Origin: Candidatus Pelagibacter sp.
Lineage (GTDB): Bacteria; Pseudomonadota; Alphaproteobacteria; Pelagibacterales; Pelagibacteraceae
Length of the DNA stretch: 25,373 nucleotides
Direction: 5' to 3'
NCBI GenBank assembly: GCA_028343315.1
Contig: JAOLYI010000008.1
Span: 1-25,373 of the forward strand
This document shows positions 1 to 7,660 of this stretch, piece by piece; the stretch's first letter is position 1, and every line of letters begins with the position of its first letter. Position numbers and translations under genes: made by a program. The notes under the pieces are model-generated. The model did no database searches and was not told the DNA's origin. It saw only the letters and a program-made list of their open reading frames with translations.

Positions 1-12
1 AAGAAAAAATAA
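1..12 (+). CDS. Last codons of an upstream gene
   Basis: The first twelve bases read AAG AAA AAA TAA, three lysines and a stop. The stop shares its final A with the glmS start codon (TAATG), the tight coupling seen at most other junctions of this window. The gene cannot be identified from three codons. glmU precedes glmS in many bacteria and is a reasonable guess, but nothing visible proves it. Confidence 0.35.
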   Translation, partial: KKK

Positions 13-1829
13 TGTGTGGAATAATTGGCATAGCCAGCAATAAACCTGTTTCAATTAATATTATTAACTCTCTAAAGAAATTAGAATACAGAGGTTATGA
101 TTCAGCAGGTCTAGCAACTTTAACTGATGATACAATTAATGAGAAAAAATGTTCAGGAAGAGTAGAAGAGTTAGAAAAAATTTTATACAAAACACCATCA
201 AATGGAAATATTGGAATAGGACATGTTAGATGGGCAACACATGGAGTTCCAAATGTCATTAATGCACATCCACATTCATCAGAGCAAGTTTCTGTTGTAC
301 ATAATGGAATAATTGAAAATTCAGATGAGATTAAAAGAGAACTAGAAAAAAAAGGATTAAACTTTAAATCTCAAACAGACACTGAAGTTATTACCCTACT
401 TATTAATGAAGCGTTAAAAGAAAACAATCCTTTAGACGCAGTTTTTAAAACATTAAATAGATTAAAAGGAAGTTTTGCACTTGGAATTTTATTTAAAAAC
501 TTTTCTGATATTATAATTGGAGCAAGAAGAGGTAGCCCTCTTGCAGTTGGTTATTCAAAAAATGAAAATTATTTAGGCTCAGACTCCTATGCCTTAAAAT
601 CAATGACTAATAAAATTTCCTATTTAGATGATGGTGAGGTGTGTGTTCTTACAAAAGACAATGTAAGTTTTTATGATGTAAATAAAAAAAAAATTAATAA
701 AAAAACTCATATAATGTCTGAGGATAAAAATATTGCAGATAAGGGAGAGTATAAAAACTTTATGTCCAAGGAAATATTTGAGCAACCAATGACAGCTAAA
801 AATTGCATCAATGAATATATTGATAGTTTAAAAAAAGATATCAATATTTATAATTTTCCAATTGAACCTCAAAAAATAAATAAGATTATATTAATTGGCT
901 GTGGGACAGCATACCATTCGTGTTTGGTGGCTAAATATTGGTTAGAAGAACTTACAAGTGTAGATATCGAAATAGATATAGCTTCTGAATTTAGATACAG
1001 AAAGCTAAAATTTAATTTAAATAATCTTTACATCTTTGTATCTCAATCAGGTGAAACAGCTGATACAGCTGCAGCTTTAGATATATGCAAAAAGAATAAA
1101 GTTAAAACTGGTGCAATTATAAATGTAGTAGAAAGCACAATTGCTAGAAATGCTGATTGGGTACTCCCAATTCATGCTGGTCCTGAAGTTGGTGTAGCAT
1201 CTACAAAAGCATTTCTTGGACAGTTATTAGTACTTTTCATATTAAGTTTAAAACTTGCTAAGGTAAGAAAAGATATAAACGACAATACTTATCAAGATTA
1301 TATAGAAAATTTAAAAAAAATACCTGAAGCCATAAAGAAAAGTTTAGAGACTGAAAATAATATACAATTAATGGCTAAAGAATTTTTAAAAGCTAAAGGT
1401 TCAATGTTCCTAGGAAGAGGGTCTTCTTTTCCAATCGCTTTAGAGGGAGCTCTGAAACTAAAAGAATTATCTTATTTACATGCTGAGGGTTACCCAGCTG
1501 GTGAAATGAAACATGGACCTCTTGCATTAATTGAAGAAGGTTTACCTGTAATAATAATTGCTCCTAAAGATAAATATTTTGAAAAAACTCTTTCTAACAT
1601 GCAAGAAGTTATAGCTCGAGGAGGTAAAATATTTTTTATTACCGATAATAAAAAAGATGTAGCAAATGACAATATAAGATTTGGTTTAAGAGTACCTTTT
1701 TTAAATGAACTTTTATCTCCAATATTACTTACCGGTCCATTACAGTTACTTGCCTATCATGTAGCTCTACTTAAAAATTGTGATATAGATAAGCCTAGAA
1801 ATTTAGCAAAATCTGTTACGGTAGAGTAA
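12..1829 (+). CDS. glmS: Glutamine--fructose-6-phosphate aminotransferase (isomerizing)
   Basis: GlmS makes glucosamine-6-phosphate from fructose-6-phosphate and glutamine in the cytoplasm, the first committed step to UDP-GlcNAc for peptidoglycan and lipid A. The 605-residue length is normal. The start MCGIIG places the catalytic N-terminal nucleophile at Cys2 of the class II (Ntn) glutaminase domain; the RWATHG and HNGIIEN substrate motifs follow. Two SIS sugar-isomerase domains fill the second half: GCGTAYHSC near residue 296, SQSGETADT, then GRGSSFPIALEG and AEGYPAGEMKHGP. The C-terminus ends in the conserved KSVTVE. The start is fixed because Cys2 must be exposed, and it overlaps the preceding stop (TAATG). 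The next gene starts 1 nt after the stop, so co-transcription is likely. No glmS ribozyme can be assessed because upstream DNA is outside the window. Confidence 0.98.
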   Translation: MCGIIGIASNKPVSINIINSLKKLEYRGYDSAGLATLTDDTINEKKCSGRVEELEKILYKTPSNGNIGIGHVRWATHGVPNVINAHPHSSEQVSVVHNGIIENSDEIKRELEKKGLNFKSQTDTEVITLLINEALKENNPLDAVFKTLNRLKGSFALGILFKNFSDIIIGARRGSPLAVGYSKNENYLGSDSYALKSMTNKISYLDDGEVCVLTKDNVSFYDVNKKKINKKTHIMSEDKNIADKGEYKNFMSKEIFEQPMTAKNCINEYIDSLKKDINIYNFPIEPQKINKIILIGCGTAYHSCLVAKYWLEELTSVDIEIDIASEFRYRKLKFNLNNLYIFVSQSGETADTAAALDICKKNKVKTGAIINVVESTIARNADWVLPIHAGPEVGVASTKAFLGQLLVLFILSLKLAKVRKDINDNTYQDYIENLKKIPEAIKKSLETENNIQLMAKEFLKAKGSMFLGRGSSFPIALEGALKLKELSYLHAEGYPAGEMKHGPLALIEEGLPVIIIAPKDKYFEKTLSNMQEVIARGGKIFFITDNKKDVANDNIRFGLRVPFLNELLSPILLTGPLQLLAYHVALLKNCDIDKPRNLAKSVTVE

Positions 1830-1830
1830 A

Positions 1831-2247
1831 ATGAAATTAAAATATAAAGCTATGGTCTTATCTTGTATGGATCCAAGATTTCAACCTATTGTTTATAATT
1901 ATCTTAAAAAGAAAAATTTAATTGGAAAATATAGTGCTTTTACTATAGCCGGCTCAGCAATAGGAGTGACTGCAAGTAAATTTAAAAAATGGCATAAGAC
2001 TTTCTGGGATAATATAGATACTTCAATTAAATTGCACAAAATAAAAAAATTGATTGTAATTAATCATCGTGATTGTGGTGCCGCAAAAATTATTAATGGA
2101 AAAAAAGAATTTAATAAAAACAATGAAACAAAAATTCACAAAAACTCTTTTTTAAAATTAAAGAAAATATTTAGAAAGAAATATCCACAGTTAACTATCG
2201 AGTTAAAGCTTATATCTCTAAACCTAAAAGTAGAAAATTTTAGATAA
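1831..2247 (+). CDS. Short beta-carbonic-anhydrase-like protein
   Basis: A 138-residue protein carrying the zinc-site pattern of beta-class carbonic anhydrases: Cys12-x-Asp14-x-Arg16 (CMDPR) and His79-x-x-Cys82 (HRDCGA), with an AGSAIG loop between them where classical enzymes have AGN. Family knowledge: the Cys-Asp-Arg and His-Cys residues bind and gate catalytic zinc for CO2/bicarbonate interconversion. Classical enzymes have about 200 or more residues. This one matches, from memory, a compact alphaproteobacterial group labelled carbonic-anhydrase-like, so it is probably intact and not truncated. No signal peptide is visible, so it is cytoplasmic. It begins 1 nt after glmS and is followed 4 nt later by a small unknown gene. 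Whether it hydrates CO2 or only keeps the metal site is open. Confidence 0.75.
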   Translation: MKLKYKAMVLSCMDPRFQPIVYNYLKKKNLIGKYSAFTIAGSAIGVTASKFKKWHKTFWDNIDTSIKLHKIKKLIVINHRDCGAAKIINGKKEFNKNNETKIHKNSFLKLKKIFRKKYPQLTIELKLISLNLKVENFR

Positions 2248-2251
2248 TTAT

Positions 2252-2479
2252 TTGAATAAAGAAAACACAAGTAAACTTTGGAAAATTATTCAGGAAGCTG
2301 GCGATTATTTACAAAGGAAATTACCTGAACATCCAAATCACCCCAAAGGAAGAAATCCATATGCACATGTTGCTCTTTGTGTAAAAAATAAATTTGGATT
2401 GAGCTACAAAGATATCGCAGATGAAGACATTGAAAAAGTCATTGAATTCATAGATTTTTTAAAAAAAAATCCAAATTAA
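2252..2479 (+). CDS. Small conserved-looking protein of unknown function (TTG start)
   Basis: A 75-residue protein I do not recognise. Its start is TTG, 4 nt after the carbonic-anhydrase-like gene; no in-frame ATG exists nearby. It has an N-terminal amphipathic helix, a His/Pro-rich centre (PEHPNHPKGRNPYAH), then KNKFGLSYKDI and an acidic helix ending in VIEFIDFLKKNPN. The pattern of Lys...Phe-Gly...Ser-Tyr-Lys-Asp-Ile...Glu..Ile loosely recalls the C-terminal helical module of some phage ORF6C-type proteins; that is only a resemblance. Composition matches neighbouring genes, and the frame stays open to just before the promoter of the next gene. The likely role is unknown; position suggests it is co-expressed with glmS and the carbonic-anhydrase-like gene. 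Confidence 0.7.
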   Translation: MNKENTSKLWKIIQEAGDYLQRKLPEHPNHPKGRNPYAHVALCVKNKFGLSYKDIADEDIEKVIEFIDFLKKNPN

Positions 2480-2501
2480 TTAAAAATTTACCCTGATAGC
2501 A

Positions 2502-2530
2502 TTGAATAGTTTAATTCTATGTTCTATATA
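2502..2530 (+). promoter_or_regulatory. Sigma-70-like promoter for the DAHP synthase gene
   Basis: TTGAAT at 2502-2507 and TATATA at 2525-2530 are separated by 17 bp, a near-consensus -35/-10 pair. Transcription should start near 2537, leaving only about 9 nt before ATG 2546, so the mRNA would be almost leaderless. This decides the start of the next gene: the earlier ATG at 2519 lies inside the promoter. Confidence 0.5.
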
Positions 2531-2545
2531 TATCTCAAGTTGAAT

Positions 2546-3922
2546 ATGAAAAAATGGAATTTAAATAGTTGGAACAATTATCCTGCAAAACATTTGCCTG
2601 TTTATGAGGATAAGAAAGAATTAGATATGGTTTTAAATAAACTTAAAGCATATCCGCCTTTGGTATTTGCAGGCGAAACTCGTTCCCTTAAAAAATCTTT
2701 AGCTCAAGTGGTTGAAGGAAAAGCTTTTTTACTACAAGGAGGAGATTGCGCCGAAAGTTTTGCTGAATTTCATCCAGATAATATTAGAGATACCCTAAAG
2801 GCAATCTTGCAAATGTCATTAGTCTTAACTTACTCCGCAGCAATGCCAGTTGTAAAAGTTGGAAGAATAGCTGGTCAGTTTTCAAAACCTAGAAGTTCAC
2901 CTATGGAAAAAAAAGGTGATCAAGAGTTACCGAGTTATCTAGGTGACAATATTAATGGAATGGAATTTACTGAAAAAGCTAGAGTGCCAGATCCAAAAAG
3001 ATTATTTAGAGCTTATTCTCAATCTGCATCCACACTAAATTTAATAAGAGCATTTTCTCAAGGAGGTTTTGCCGATTTAAGACAAGTTCACTTGTGGAAT
3101 TTAGGATTTATTAATGAAAACACTAAAGGTAAATATAAAGAAATTGAAGATGAAATAAGCGATGCCTTATCTTTTATGGAGGCATGTGGAATTAATCCTG
3201 AAACAAATAGAAAACTTAGAACTGTAAATTTCTATACTTCACATGAAGCTCTTCATTTACCTTTCGAGGAAGCTATGACAAGAGTTGACTCTACTACTGG
3301 AGAATATCACGACACATCAGCTCATTTTGTTTGGATAGGTGATAGAACTCGTCAACCTGATGGCGCGCATGTTGAATTTTGTAGAGGAATAAAAAACCCA
3401 ATTGGTATTAAATGCGGACCAACACTTAAACCCGAAGAGTTAATTAATCTTTGTAACATTTTAAATCCAGAAAATGAACCTGGACGAATTACTTTAATTT
3501 CAAGATTTGGAGCAAATAAAGCCCAAGACTATCTGCCTAAATTAATTAGAGCAGTTAACAAAGAAGGACTAAAAGTTATTTGGTCTTGTGATCCAATGCA
3601 TGGAAACACAATTAAAGCAGCTACAGGATTAAAAACCAGACCTTTTGACAATGTGCTTCAGGAAGTTAAAAATGTTTTTGCTATTCACCAGGCAGAAGGA
3701 AGCTACGCAGGCGGTTTACATATAGAAATGACTGGTCAAGATGTAACGGAGTGCACAGGCGGTGCTCAAAAAATATCTGATGAAGATTTATCAAACAGAT
3801 ATAGAACTCATTGCGATCCAAGATTAAATGCCACACAAGCTTTAGAACTAGCTTTTTTAATTTCTGAAGAAATTAAGAAAAATTCTAAATATTCAAAAAA
3901 AATTATTAAAGCAGCGTCTTAA
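2546..3922 (+). CDS. aroG: Class II 3-deoxy-D-arabino-heptulosonate-7-phosphate (DAHP) synthase
   Basis: This enzyme condenses phosphoenolpyruvate with erythrose-4-phosphate, the entry step of the shikimate pathway. It belongs to the class II (plant/actinobacterial/alphaproteobacterial, AroA-II) family. Visible motifs are KWNLNSWNN at the start, PPLVFAGE, LLQGGDCAESF with the metal-binding Cys68, VVKVGRIAGQFSKPRSS, DPKRLFRAY, WIGDRTRQPDGAHVEF, GIKCGPTL, CDPMHGNT and the C-terminal GLHIEMTGQDVTECTGG. Length from ATG 2546 is 458 residues, as expected. A longer reading from 2519 adds MFYIYLKLN, which fits neither the family N-terminus nor the promoter position. The gene has its own promoter and is followed by a strong palindrome that includes its stop codon. 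The symbol is conventional; annotators also use aroF or aroH for this class. Confidence 0.96.
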   Translation: MKKWNLNSWNNYPAKHLPVYEDKKELDMVLNKLKAYPPLVFAGETRSLKKSLAQVVEGKAFLLQGGDCAESFAEFHPDNIRDTLKAILQMSLVLTYSAAMPVVKVGRIAGQFSKPRSSPMEKKGDQELPSYLGDNINGMEFTEKARVPDPKRLFRAYSQSASTLNLIRAFSQGGFADLRQVHLWNLGFINENTKGKYKEIEDEISDALSFMEACGINPETNRKLRTVNFYTSHEALHLPFEEAMTRVDSTTGEYHDTSAHFVWIGDRTRQPDGAHVEFCRGIKNPIGIKCGPTLKPEELINLCNILNPENEPGRITLISRFGANKAQDYLPKLIRAVNKEGLKVIWSCDPMHGNTIKAATGLKTRPFDNVLQEVKNVFAIHQAEGSYAGGLHIEMTGQDVTECTGGAQKISDEDLSNRYRTHCDPRLNATQALELAFLISEEIKKNSKYSKKIIKAAS

Positions 3923-3946
3923 TGATTAATATATAATCATTAAGAC
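3916..3946. repeat. 31-bp palindrome: 13-bp perfect arms, 5-nt loop, between aroG and nadE
   Basis: The left arm GTCTTAATGATTA (3916-3928) and right arm TAATCATTAAGAC (3934-3946) are exact reverse complements around ATATA. The left arm contains the aroG stop codon (3920-3922). No T-run follows, so it is not a canonical intrinsic terminator. It could be an operator for a dimeric regulator of nadE, an mRNA 3'-end stabiliser, or a Rho-assisted stop. A TATAAT at 3932-3937 lies across the loop and right arm but has no matching -35 element. A purine-rich AAAGGAG follows at 3957-3963. Confidence 0.7.
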
Positions 3947-3956
3947 AGAATCCTGA

Positions 3957-3963
3957 AAAGGAG
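3957..3963 (+). promoter_or_regulatory. Unusually strong purine-rich ribosome-binding stretch before nadE
   Basis: AAAGGAG at 3957-3963 is the best Shine-Dalgarno-like sequence I saw in the window; most genes here have none. It lies 16 nt before ATG 3980, longer than optimal, with a weaker GAGAG at 3967-3971. No closer in-frame start codon is present, so the spacing is odd or the purine tract serves another purpose. Confidence 0.35.
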
Positions 3964-3979
3964 AACGAGAGAATTTGTT

Positions 3980-4720
3980 ATGAATGTAGAAAAGCGAGCT
4001 AAAATTATAATTGATTGGATTAATAAGTATTGTGAAAACACATCACTTAATCCTAAATCACTAATAGTAGGTATTTCCGGGGGGATAGACTCTTCAGTTG
4101 TGAGCACACTTTGCGCACTAACTGGTAAGAAAACCATTGTAGTTAGTATGCCTATTAAACAAATTAAATCTCAACATGATCTAAGTTTAGAACATGGACA
4201 ATGGTTAACTAGCAAATTTAAAAATGTTGATCATCAAGTTCTTGAATTAGAAAATTTATTTAATAATTTTGAAAAAACTTTAAAAAAATTTAGTAATGAT
4301 CACGGCTTTGCTAACTCTAGAGCAAGATTAAGAATGGCTACACTTTATCAAGTCGCAGCTGCTAATTTAGGCATTGTTGTTGGAACAGGAAATAAAGTTG
4401 AAGATTTTGGCGTCGGTTTTTATACAAAATATGGTGATGGTGGGGTTGATATATCACCAATTGCGGATTGCAACAAATCTAAAGTTTGGGAACTAGGTAA
4501 ATATCTAGGTGTTAATCAAAAAATTATTGATGCAGAACCCACAGACGGGCTATGGAATGACGGCAGAAACGATACCGATCAATTGGGCATGAGTTATGTT
4601 GAGTTAGAAAAAGCCATGGAAAATAAAAATGACCCAAATCATAAAAAATATTTAGAAATTAGAAATAAAAACCTTCACAAAATGGAACCAATTCCGGTTT
4701 GTAAATTTAATGAATCATAA
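3980..4720 (+). CDS. nadE: NAD+ synthetase, ammonia-dependent type
   Basis: NadE amidates nicotinic acid adenine dinucleotide to NAD+ with ATP, the last step of NAD synthesis, in the cytoplasm. The ATP pyrophosphatase P-loop SGGIDSS is at residues 33-39. Further motifs are ANSRARLRMATLYQVA, GTGNKVEDFGVGFYTKYGDGGVDISPI and EPTDGLWNDGRNDTDQLGMSY, the substrate and ATP lid residues. At 246 residues it is somewhat shorter than the roughly 275 of typical single-domain enzymes. It has no N-terminal nitrilase-type glutaminase domain, so it must use free ammonia or an external donor. Its last 11 bases overlap cysS, so the two are translationally coupled. nadK, the next enzyme in NAD(P) supply, is at 22149 in the same window but not in the same operon. 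Confidence 0.95.
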   Translation: MNVEKRAKIIIDWINKYCENTSLNPKSLIVGISGGIDSSVVSTLCALTGKKTIVVSMPIKQIKSQHDLSLEHGQWLTSKFKNVDHQVLELENLFNNFEKTLKKFSNDHGFANSRARLRMATLYQVAAANLGIVVGTGNKVEDFGVGFYTKYGDGGVDISPIADCNKSKVWELGKYLGVNQKIIDAEPTDGLWNDGRNDTDQLGMSYVELEKAMENKNDPNHKKYLEIRNKNLHKMEPIPVCKFNES

Positions 4721-6059
4721 TTTAAAATTAACTAATTCGTTAACTCGAAAAAAAGAATTATTTAAACCAATTAATTCAGAAAATATAACAATGTATGCAT
4801 GTGGTCCTACTGTCTATGACAATCCTCATGTAGGGAACGCAAGAACATTAGTTGTATTTGATACTTTATATCGAGTATTAAAAAAACTTTTTACCAATGT
4901 TAACTATGTAAGAAATATCACAGATGTAGACGATAAGATTATTGAAGCTTCAAAAAATAAGAAAATTTCAATTAACGAAATTACTAAAAATGTTACAAAG
5001 GTGTTTCATGACAATTGTAAATCTTTAAATTGCCTGGTTCCAACTGACGAACCTAGAGCCACAGATCACATTCAAGAAATGGTTGAGATGACCAAATCTT
5101 TAATTAAAAAAAATTTTGCATATACAGTAGAGGGTCATGTTTATTTTTCTATATCAACTTTTAAGGAATACGGAAAATTATCCAATAAAAATTTAGATGA
5201 ATTAAAAGCCGGTTCTAGAATTGAAATTTCTAAATTAAAAAAAAATTCAATGGATTTTGTACTTTGGAAACCTTCTTTGCCTGATGATCCAGGCTGGGAA
5301 TCTCCATGGGGAAGAGGACGACCTGGATGGCACTTAGAATGTTCTGTAATGAGTGAAAAGTATCTTGGAAAAAATTTTGATATTCATGGTGGCGGACTAG
5401 ATTTAATTTTTCCACATCATGAAAATGAAATAGCTCAATCATGCTGCAATAATTCAACAGATAAATTTTCAAATTATTGGGTGCACAATGGTTTTGTCAC
5501 TATAAATAAAGAAAAAATGTCAAAATCTTTGGGAAATATAGTTTCTATCTCTGACGCCGTTGAAAAATATTCTGGCCAAGTAGTTAGATTAGCTCTTTTA
5601 AGTGCTCATTATAGCCAACCTCTTGATTGGAATGAAAAACTTTTAGAGGACCAAAAATCAACAATTGAAAAATGGTACCAAATGTATGAAGAAACAAACG
5701 AAGATATATCTCTAGATATTATTGAAACGCTGTTAGATGATTTAAATTCACCAGGTTTTATTGCAAAAATACATGAACTTTACGTATCTGCAAAAAAAGG
5801 AGATGCACAAAGTAAAAAAAGTTTTAATAGCGCTTGCAAATTACTTGGATTATTTAATTTAAACAAAGATGAATGGGAAAAATTTAAAAAAATTAAAATA
5901 GACATATCAGAAACTTTTATCATAAAGAAAATAAATGATAGATTAATTGCAAAAAAAAAAGGTGATTTTAAATTAGCAGATCAAATTAGAAATGAATTAT
6001 TAAGCAAAGGTGTAGTTATTGAAGATCAAAAAGATAAAACAATTTGGAAATTAAAATGA
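4710..6059 (+). CDS. cysS: Cysteinyl-tRNA synthetase
   Basis: This class I aminoacyl-tRNA synthetase charges tRNA-Cys. The HIGH-type motif is His40-Val-Gly-Asn in GPTVYDNPHVGN, and the KMSKS loop is at residues 269-273. The zinc site that selects cysteine is complete: Cys31, Cys211, His236 and Glu240. The conserved WGRGRPGWHLECS and GGGLDLIFPHHENE blocks are present. At 449 residues it is close to the usual 460, with a slightly short C-terminal anticodon-binding region that ends TIWKLK. The start ATG lies inside the end of nadE (11-bp overlap). The stop TGA overlaps the cimA ATG, so nadE-cysS-cimA should be one message. Confidence 0.98.
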   Translation: MNHNLKLTNSLTRKKELFKPINSENITMYACGPTVYDNPHVGNARTLVVFDTLYRVLKKLFTNVNYVRNITDVDDKIIEASKNKKISINEITKNVTKVFHDNCKSLNCLVPTDEPRATDHIQEMVEMTKSLIKKNFAYTVEGHVYFSISTFKEYGKLSNKNLDELKAGSRIEISKLKKNSMDFVLWKPSLPDDPGWESPWGRGRPGWHLECSVMSEKYLGKNFDIHGGGLDLIFPHHENEIAQSCCNNSTDKFSNYWVHNGFVTINKEKMSKSLGNIVSISDAVEKYSGQVVRLALLSAHYSQPLDWNEKLLEDQKSTIEKWYQMYEETNEDISLDIIETLLDDLNSPGFIAKIHELYVSAKKGDAQSKKSFNSACKLLGLFNLNKDEWEKFKKIKIDISETFIIKKINDRLIAKKKGDFKLADQIRNELLSKGVVIEDQKDKTIWKLK

Positions 6060-7660
6060 GTAAAGAAAAAATATATATATTTGACACAACTTTAAGAGAT
6101 GGAGCACAAACAGAAGGAGTAGATTTTTCTGTAGAAGATAAAAATAAAATTGCAAATGTGTTATCAGAAATTGGAGTTGATTATATAGAAGGTGGCTGGC
6201 CAGGAGCAAACCCTGTTGATACAGAATTTTTTTCAAAGCCTTTAAAACTGAATAAAAGTATTTTTACTGCGTTTGGAATGACTAAAAGAACAGGTCGTAG
6301 TGCTGAAAATGATCCTTCGTTAGCTCCATTAATTAACGCAACATGTCCTGCGGTATGCGTAGTAGGAAAAGCTTGGGATTTTCATGTCAAAGTTGCATTA
6401 GGAATAAGCAATGAAGATAATATAGAAAATATTAAAGAGACAGGTAAACATATTGTTAAAAATAATAAAGAATTTTTATTTGATGCGGAACATTTCTTTG
6501 ATGGTTTTAAAGCCAATCCTGATTACGCGTTAGATTGTTTAAAAAGTGCTTTTGATCAAGGCGCTAGATGGCTAGTTCTTTGTGACACAAATGGAGGAAC
6601 CTTGCCTCATGAAATTGGGGAAATAATATCTAAAGTTACAAAAGTTATACCTGGAAAAAATTTAGGTATTCACGCACATAATGATACAGAAAATGCAGTA
6701 GCAAACTCTTTAACAGCTATTCAAGCTGGCGTGAGACAAGTTCAAGGTACTATAAATGGGCTCGGTGAAAGATGCGGAAATGCTAATTTAATGTCAATTA
6801 TACCAACACTTTCCTTAAAGAAATCATTCACAGAAAAATTTGAATTAAATATCAAAAAGGAAAAATTAAGTTCACTAACAGAGTGTTCGAGATTACTTGA
6901 TGAGTTATTAAATAGAAAACCAAACAAAAGTTTACCATATGTAGGAGCCTCGGCTTTTTCTCACAAAGGTGGCTTACATGTTTCTGCTGTTCAGAAAGAT
7001 CCAAAAACATACGAACATATTGACCCAAAGTCAGTAGGTAATCATAGAAATATTATTGTTTCTAATCAAGCTGGAAGATCAAATATTTTATCAAGATTAG
7101 AAGCTTATGGAATTAAAATAGACTCAAAAGATATTAAAGTGCAAAAAATTCTTAATGAGGTTAAAGAAAGAGAATTTAGCGGATACTCTTACGATGGTGC
7201 CGATGCTTCTTTTGAACTATTAGCAAATCGTTTATTAGGTAAAGTTCCTGAATATTTAAAAGTAGAAAGCTACAATGTAAATGTTTCAAAATCTGAAAAA
7301 ATTTTAACAAAAGCTAATGTTGTTTTTATAATCGATGGCAAGAAAATTGAATGTAATGGTGAGGGAAATGGTCCAGTAAATGCATTAGATAATGCAATAA
7401 GATCCAATTTTAAAAAAGTAGAAAAATATTATAATTTCTTTTCAGACTTAAAATTATTGGATTATAAAGTAAGAATTTTAAATACAGGAACAGAAGCAAC
7501 AACTCGTGTTTTAATCGAAAGTACGGACAAATCAGGAAAGAGTTGGTTTACTATAGGAGTTTCTCCTAACATTATCGAAGCTTCATTTAAGGCTTTAATA
7601 GATAGTCTGGATTATAAACTTTATAAAGAGAAAGCACCCGCAAATATTAATGAAAAATAA
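6056..7660 (+). CDS. cimA: (R)-citramalate synthase
   Basis: CimA condenses pyruvate and acetyl-CoA to citramalate, giving 2-oxobutyrate for isoleucine without threonine deaminase. The HMGL-like TIM-barrel starts with DTTLRDGAQ (residues 10-18), whose Asp and Arg are metal and catalytic residues. It continues with GGWPGANPVD, LCDTNGG, the metal-binding HAHND and NGLGERCGNANL. A LeuA-type dimerisation/allosteric domain occupies roughly the last 120 residues (TGTEATTRVLIES...WFTIGVS). The 534-residue length from ATG 6056 matches the citramalate synthase subgroup, including the hallmark EGGWPGANP, rather than the isopropylmalate synthases. The ATG overlaps the cysS stop (ATGA), which is preferred over an upstream TTG at 6044. 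The next gene, trmJ, starts 11 bases before this stop. 2-Isopropylmalate or homocitrate synthase is the less likely alternative. Confidence 0.9.
   Translation: MSKEKIYIFDTTLRDGAQTEGVDFSVEDKNKIANVLSEIGVDYIEGGWPGANPVDTEFFSKPLKLNKSIFTAFGMTKRTGRSAENDPSLAPLINATCPAVCVVGKAWDFHVKVALGISNEDNIENIKETGKHIVKNNKEFLFDAEHFFDGFKANPDYALDCLKSAFDQGARWLVLCDTNGGTLPHEIGEIISKVTKVIPGKNLGIHAHNDTENAVANSLTAIQAGVRQVQGTINGLGERCGNANLMSIIPTLSLKKSFTEKFELNIKKEKLSSLTECSRLLDELLNRKPNKSLPYVGASAFSHKGGLHVSAVQKDPKTYEHIDPKSVGNHRNIIVSNQAGRSNILSRLEAYGIKIDSKDIKVQKILNEVKEREFSGYSYDGADASFELLANRLLGKVPEYLKVESYNVNVSKSEKILTKANVVFIIDGKKIECNGEGNGPVNALDNAIRSNFKKVEKYYNFFSDLKLLDYKVRILNTGTEATTRVLIESTDKSGKSWFTIGVSPNIIEASFKALIDSLDYKLYKEKAPANINEK

Noticed and set aside
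2519..2545. Nine-residue N-terminal extension of DAHP synthase
   Set aside because: It overlaps the predicted -10 region, does not match the family N-terminus, and ATG 2546 fits both promoter and family.
3932..3937. TATAAT as a nadE -10 element
   Set aside because: It lies inside the palindrome and no plausible -35 is found 15-19 bp upstream, so it is likely a by-product of the AT-rich arms.
3923..3979. Possible riboswitch in front of nadE
   Set aside because: Only the simple palindrome and a purine-rich tract are visible in 57 bp; there is no multi-helix core of a known riboswitch class, and the space is too short.
6044..6055. Earlier TTG start of cimA
   Set aside because: ATG 6056 overlaps the cysS stop in the usual ATGA way and gives the family N-terminus; the TTG adds only four residues.
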